DNA of 64,000 bases from Paenibacillus pinistramenti (GTDB taxonomy: Bacteria; Bacillota; Bacilli; Paenibacillales; Paenibacillaceae). Positions 61,025 through 64,000 of this stretch are shown here, piece after piece. Every line of letters begins with the position of its first letter. Position 1 is the stretch's first letter. The notes under the pieces are model-generated. The model was given only the letters and a program-made list of their open reading frames with translations. It did not search any database and was not told where the DNA came from. The stretch covers positions 1 to 64,000 of the forward strand of contig NZ_VAWG01000002.1 in the NCBI RefSeq assembly GCF_005869875.1. Direction: 5' to 3'. The position numbers and the translations under genes are program-made.

Positions 61025-62227
61025 GTGACATCATGGATTACTTCATTCTGGTCCCGCTTTGGGCGGGGCGGCTCATCCGGCGGACCTGTCGCCATTCTCA
61101 TCTCAGTGGTGATTGTAACCGGACTCAGCCAAGGGCTGCTGCTTCCGGTTTTGTCGATTTTTATGGAGAATAGGGGGATTCCTTCCTCGGTTAACGGTTT
61201 TCACGCCGCTGCGTTATATATCGGTTCCTTTTCCATGTCAATCATGGCAGAACGGATTCTTAAAGCATCCGGGTTTAAAAAGCTCCTTATCGCCGGGCTT
61301 ATTGCCGTCACAGTCGTACTTCCCCTATTCCCATTAACATCAAGCCTGTCGTTATGGTTTGTATTCCGGCTGATTGTCGGGATGGGGGACAGCGCCATTA
61401 ATTTTGCCGCCCAGCTGTGGCTGCTGCTTGTGACGCCGCCTAATCAGAGGGGCAGGATCATCTCCCTTTACGGCATGTTCTATGGAATCGGCTTCAGCTT
61501 TGGACCGCTGGGCATTAAGCTGCTTCATTTTGGCAATATGACGCCATTCCTTCTGTTGTCCGGCTTGTTCCTGGTTCTTGTCTTTATTATTATGTTCAGG
61601 CTCGAGAACACTAATCCGGTCCGTCAGGAGCACCATGAGGATAAAGGGGGAAAGAGATTCGTCAAGGTTTACCGTCTGGCTTGGTTTGCCCTGATTCCGG
61701 CGCTTCTGTACGGGTACATGGAGGCGGGGATGAGCGGAACTTTCCCGGTATACGGCCTGCGGATCGGCATGAATTCGGGTGATATCTCCACGCTGCTGCC
61801 CTTCTTCGGCATCGGGGGGCTGATTCTGCAGCTGCCGTTAGGCTTACTGAGCGACCGGATTGGCCGGAAAAAGGTTCTGATGGGGGCAGGCCTCGCCGGC
61901 GGCCTTCTGTTCCTGGCGGCTCCTTTCGCAGGCAGTTCGTTCTGGCCTGTGCTGATCCTCTTTATGCTGGCGGGCGGACTGGTAAGCTCTTTCTTCTCGC
62001 TCGGCCTGGCTTTCGCGGCGGATATTCTGCCCAAAAGCCTGCTTCCGGCCGCCAATGTCATTGCATCCTTCCATTTTAATTTAGGCAGCATGGTAGGACC
62101 GAACATAAGCGGGGCACTGATGGAAAGCGGGATAACGAGTGCGCTGTTCTGGCTGCTCGGTGCCGGTTATCTTCTGTTTGCCTTGTCTGGGATCTTCTTT
62201 AAAAGTAACAAACCTGAAACCCCCTAG
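61025..62227 (+). CDS. MFS transporter
   Basis: A 400-residue major facilitator protein with about 12 TM segments and the signature loop DRIGRKKVLMGAGLAGG between TM8 and TM9, as in drug and sugar efflux proteins. Early segments include VIVTGLSQGLLLPVLSIFM and FRLIVGMGDSAINFAAQLW. The transported substrate is not evident. GTG 61025 lies 8 bases after GGAGG; an in-frame ATG 61019 is too close to that site. Confidence 0.92.
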   Translation: MTSWITSFWSRFGRGGSSGGPVAILISVVIVTGLSQGLLLPVLSIFMENRGIPSSVNGFHAAALYIGSFSMSIMAERILKASGFKKLLIAGLIAVTVVLPLFPLTSSLSLWFVFRLIVGMGDSAINFAAQLWLLLVTPPNQRGRIISLYGMFYGIGFSFGPLGIKLLHFGNMTPFLLLSGLFLVLVFIIMFRLENTNPVRQEHHEDKGGKRFVKVYRLAWFALIPALLYGYMEAGMSGTFPVYGLRIGMNSGDISTLLPFFGIGGLILQLPLGLLSDRIGRKKVLMGAGLAGGLLFLAAPFAGSSFWPVLILFMLAGGLVSSFFSLGLAFAADILPKSLLPAANVIASFHFNLGSMVGPNISGALMESGITSALFWLLGAGYLLFALSGIFFKSNKPETP

Positions 62228-62317
62228 ATCTCTTCTGCCGCTGGATTTTATAGGCTGTTTCCCCTACACTAAAGGTTAGGGAGTTACGGCTTGCAATAGT
62301 CAAAAGGAGAATAGTCC

Positions 62318-63049
62318 ATGTATAAAGTAACAGACTTGACAAAACGGTTGACTGCAGACGGCAGGACGGTCCTTGACCATATTTCTGCCGAATTTGGGGA
62401 AGGGGAAATGATTGGGGTTATAGGTCCAAGCGGTAGCGGAAAAAGCACGCTGCTGCGCTGCCTGGCACTGCGCACGCGCTGGGACAGCGGAGCCTATACC
62501 AATCGGGGCGAAAGCCTCATTACAAGCGGCGGCGGAGCTTCCATGAAGAATAAATCGAAGTTTGCCTATTTAGAGCAGAATCCCCAGCTCAATCCAAACA
62601 AAACCGCCCACAAGAACGTGTTAATCGGCCAGGCGGGTCAAACGCCGTGGTGGCGCCGGCTGACCGGCTCGGTCCGTTCGGATGATTATATGGGAGCTAT
62701 GGACGAGCTTGAACGCTTCGGCCTGCTCGACAAAGCGAAGCTTCCTGCCGGCAAGCTCAGCGGCGGGGAGAAGCAGCGCATAGCGATTTGTATGGCTCTC
62801 GTTCACGGAGCCTCCGTGCTTGCGGCAGACGAGCCGGTAGTCGGGCTGGATCCGCATTCTGCAGACCATGTCCTGAGTACCCTCAAACAAGTGTGCCAGG
62901 AGCAGAGGAAGACCGTCATTGCGGCCCTTCCGATTGAGCTGGCGGAACGCTGGTGCACCCGCATCTGGGGGATTACGGACGGCAGGCTGAGTCTTGATAT
63001 AACGGGAAGAAGACTGACCAGCGGGGAGGAGAAGTTGATTCAGCAATGA
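62318..63049 (+). CDS. ABC transporter ATP-binding protein (PhnC-like)
   Basis: A 243-residue ATPase of the PhnC-like importer type. Walker A GPSGSGKSTLLRC near residue 43, Q-loop FAYLEQNPQ, signature LSGGEKQRIAIC near 153, Walker B VLAADEPVVGLDP and an H-loop position that reads AALP rather than the usual His, which may weaken hydrolysis. AAAGGAG precedes ATG 62318 by 9-10 bases. It overlaps the lipoprotein gene by 4 bases (ATGA). No permease is visible before the window end. Confidence 0.85.
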   Translation: MYKVTDLTKRLTADGRTVLDHISAEFGEGEMIGVIGPSGSGKSTLLRCLALRTRWDSGAYTNRGESLITSGGGASMKNKSKFAYLEQNPQLNPNKTAHKNVLIGQAGQTPWWRRLTGSVRSDDYMGAMDELERFGLLDKAKLPAGKLSGGEKQRIAICMALVHGASVLAADEPVVGLDPHSADHVLSTLKQVCQEQRKTVIAALPIELAERWCTRIWGITDGRLSLDITGRRLTSGEEKLIQQ

Positions 63050-64000
63050 AAAGAGTGATGCTGTTGAAAGGCAAATCCAGTCTGGGCATAGTCCTGTTCC
63101 TTCTTACCTCAATGATGCTGAGCGGCTGTAACCTGGACTTCGATCCGAAGGCTTCCATGAAGACGCCCCAGCTCTCATCGGACAATGAATCCTTAAAGAG
63201 CGTTGTCAATCAATATCTGGCCCAGCTTCCGAGCGGCGGATCTCTGATCCGGCCGACCGATGACGGGACGACAAGCCTGATCCGTGTTCTGGATCTCGAT
63301 AACGACGGGAAGAACGAAGCGCTGATCTTCTATGAAACGGCAGATGATCCCGTGCCCATTCATGGGGTTGTCTTCGGCTATCAGGGGGACACCTGGGAGC
63401 CTCAGGCTACAATAGACGGCGAGGGCCAGGTGCTCGAATCTTTGCAGCTCGCCGATTTGACGAATGACGGGAAGATCGATATCATTGCCGGCTATTCCAA
63501 CGGAGAGCAGCAGGTGCAGAAAGGCCTCTCCGTTTATACTTATTCGCATAAGAAGCTGGAGAAGATCATGGTTGAGCTGCCGTACAGCTATTATGTGGTT
63601 AATGACTTGAATGCGGACGGGAAGAATGATCTGTCTGTCGTTTATTTCAAGAAGAATGAATTTTCCAGCATTATGACCTATCAGTTCGATGGAAAAACGT
63701 TCGACGAGCTGGATAAGCTTGATCTCGATTCTAATATCAACGGGTATTACAATATGGTTACCGGAAAAATATCGGCCGCAGGGGAGCAGGGAATCATGCT
63801 GGATGTCTCCTTAAACGCTGCCGGCAATTCGTCCTATACCCTGGTCATTACGATGGAGGCGGGCAAGCTTGTCCAGGTGCTTGGCCAGGATCAAACCTAC
63901 AAGGATGACCGTATTCCAAGCGCGGACGTTAACGGCGACGGCATTCTTGAATACGGGCTCCTGCAGAAGCCTGCCGGCTGGGATGGCGTTGCGCTGGAGG
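63046..64000 (+). CDS. Lipoprotein with aspartate-rich VCBS/EF-hand-like repeats, 3' partial
   Basis: The open frame runs from ATG 63046 to the window edge (318 codons seen). A lipoprotein signal peptide ends in LSGC with Cys28 as the lipidated residue. At least four Asp-rich loops, DLDNDGKNEA, DLTNDGKIDI, DLNADGKNDL and DVNGDGILEY, resemble FG-GAP/VCBS or EF-hand-type calcium sites of a repeat beta-propeller. It is coupled to the ABC ATPase gene by a 4-base overlap and could be its outer-surface binding partner (inference). Confidence 0.85.
   Translation, partial: MKRVMLLKGKSSLGIVLFLLTSMMLSGCNLDFDPKASMKTPQLSSDNESLKSVVNQYLAQLPSGGSLIRPTDDGTTSLIRVLDLDNDGKNEALIFYETADDPVPIHGVVFGYQGDTWEPQATIDGEGQVLESLQLADLTNDGKIDIIAGYSNGEQQVQKGLSVYTYSHKKLEKIMVELPYSYYVVNDLNADGKNDLSVVYFKKNEFSSIMTYQFDGKTFDELDKLDLDSNINGYYNMVTGKISAAGEQGIMLDVSLNAAGNSSYTLVITMEAGKLVQVLGQDQTYKDDRIPSADVNGDGILEYGLLQKPAGWDGVALE

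Noticed and set aside
1-64000. tRNA, rRNA, insertion sequences, prophage or integrative elements
   Set aside because: No cloverleaf, transposase, integrase, terminal repeats or rRNA signatures were recognised by eye.

Overview
The window reads as chromosomal DNA of a spore-forming Bacillota, most likely Paenibacillus or a close relative. Grounds: strong AGGAGG-type ribosome binding sites with frequent TTG/GTG starts, a SpoVK sporulation ATPase, Bacillus-type GlnR, LexA/YneA and PdhABCD systems, and the Bacillus-like gene order mutS-mutL-miaA-hfq then spoVK-hflX-ynbB-glnR-glnA. This is inferred from protein families and synteny; no database search was run. I saw no rRNA, tRNA, insertion sequence, prophage or CRISPR array. 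REGION 1 (1-18.3 kb): a partial amidoligase-like gene, then mismatch repair (mutS, mutL), an RsmJ-like methyltransferase, tRNA modification (miaA), hfq, a class A penicillin-binding protein, a DUF402 phosphatase-like gene, a YdcF-like membrane protein, spoVK, hflX, a YnbB-type PLP enzyme, and the nitrogen operon glnR-glnA. A textbook GlnR operator fills the promoter spacer of glnR. REGION 2 (18.4-32.7 kb): a Fur-box-controlled flavin reductase, YitT membrane protein, divergent SOS genes lexA and yneA with several LexA boxes between them, small conserved genes, HAD phosphatases, metH, RNase Z, a Fpg/Nei-type glycosylase overlapping an endonuclease IV gene (base excision repair pair), a small receiver-like protein and an FtsJ-like RNA 2'-O-methyltransferase. 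REGION 3 (32.7-44 kb): the most unusual part. A tight ten-gene operon encodes a Ser/Thr kinase fused to a CpaE/MinD-like domain, a SAF-domain (CpaB-like) protein, two further proteins with CpaE/MinD-like or unknown folds and no Walker A motif, a CpaF-like secretion ATPase, a fused TadB/TadC-like membrane platform and four small one-TM exported proteins that may be pseudopilins. An OmpR-type response regulator with an atypical receiver follows. This looks like a divergent Tad/Flp-type pilus or secretion machine wired to a kinase, with a terminator-like RNA leader in front of it. REGION 4 (44-56 kb): NlpC/P60 cell wall hydrolase, thiamine pyrophosphokinase, a TRIC/YvgT-type channel protein and an esterase, then the pyruvate dehydrogenase operon pdhA-pdhB-pdhC-pdhD, thyA-dfrA for thymidylate synthesis, and a stand-alone gltD. 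REGION 5 (56-64 kb): topB preceded by a leader in which two hairpins compete and one hides the ribosome binding site, an unknown conserved protein, a HAD hydrolase, an ArsR-type regulator divergent from an MFS transporter, and an ABC ATPase overlapping a lipoprotein gene with aspartate-rich repeats that runs off the window end.
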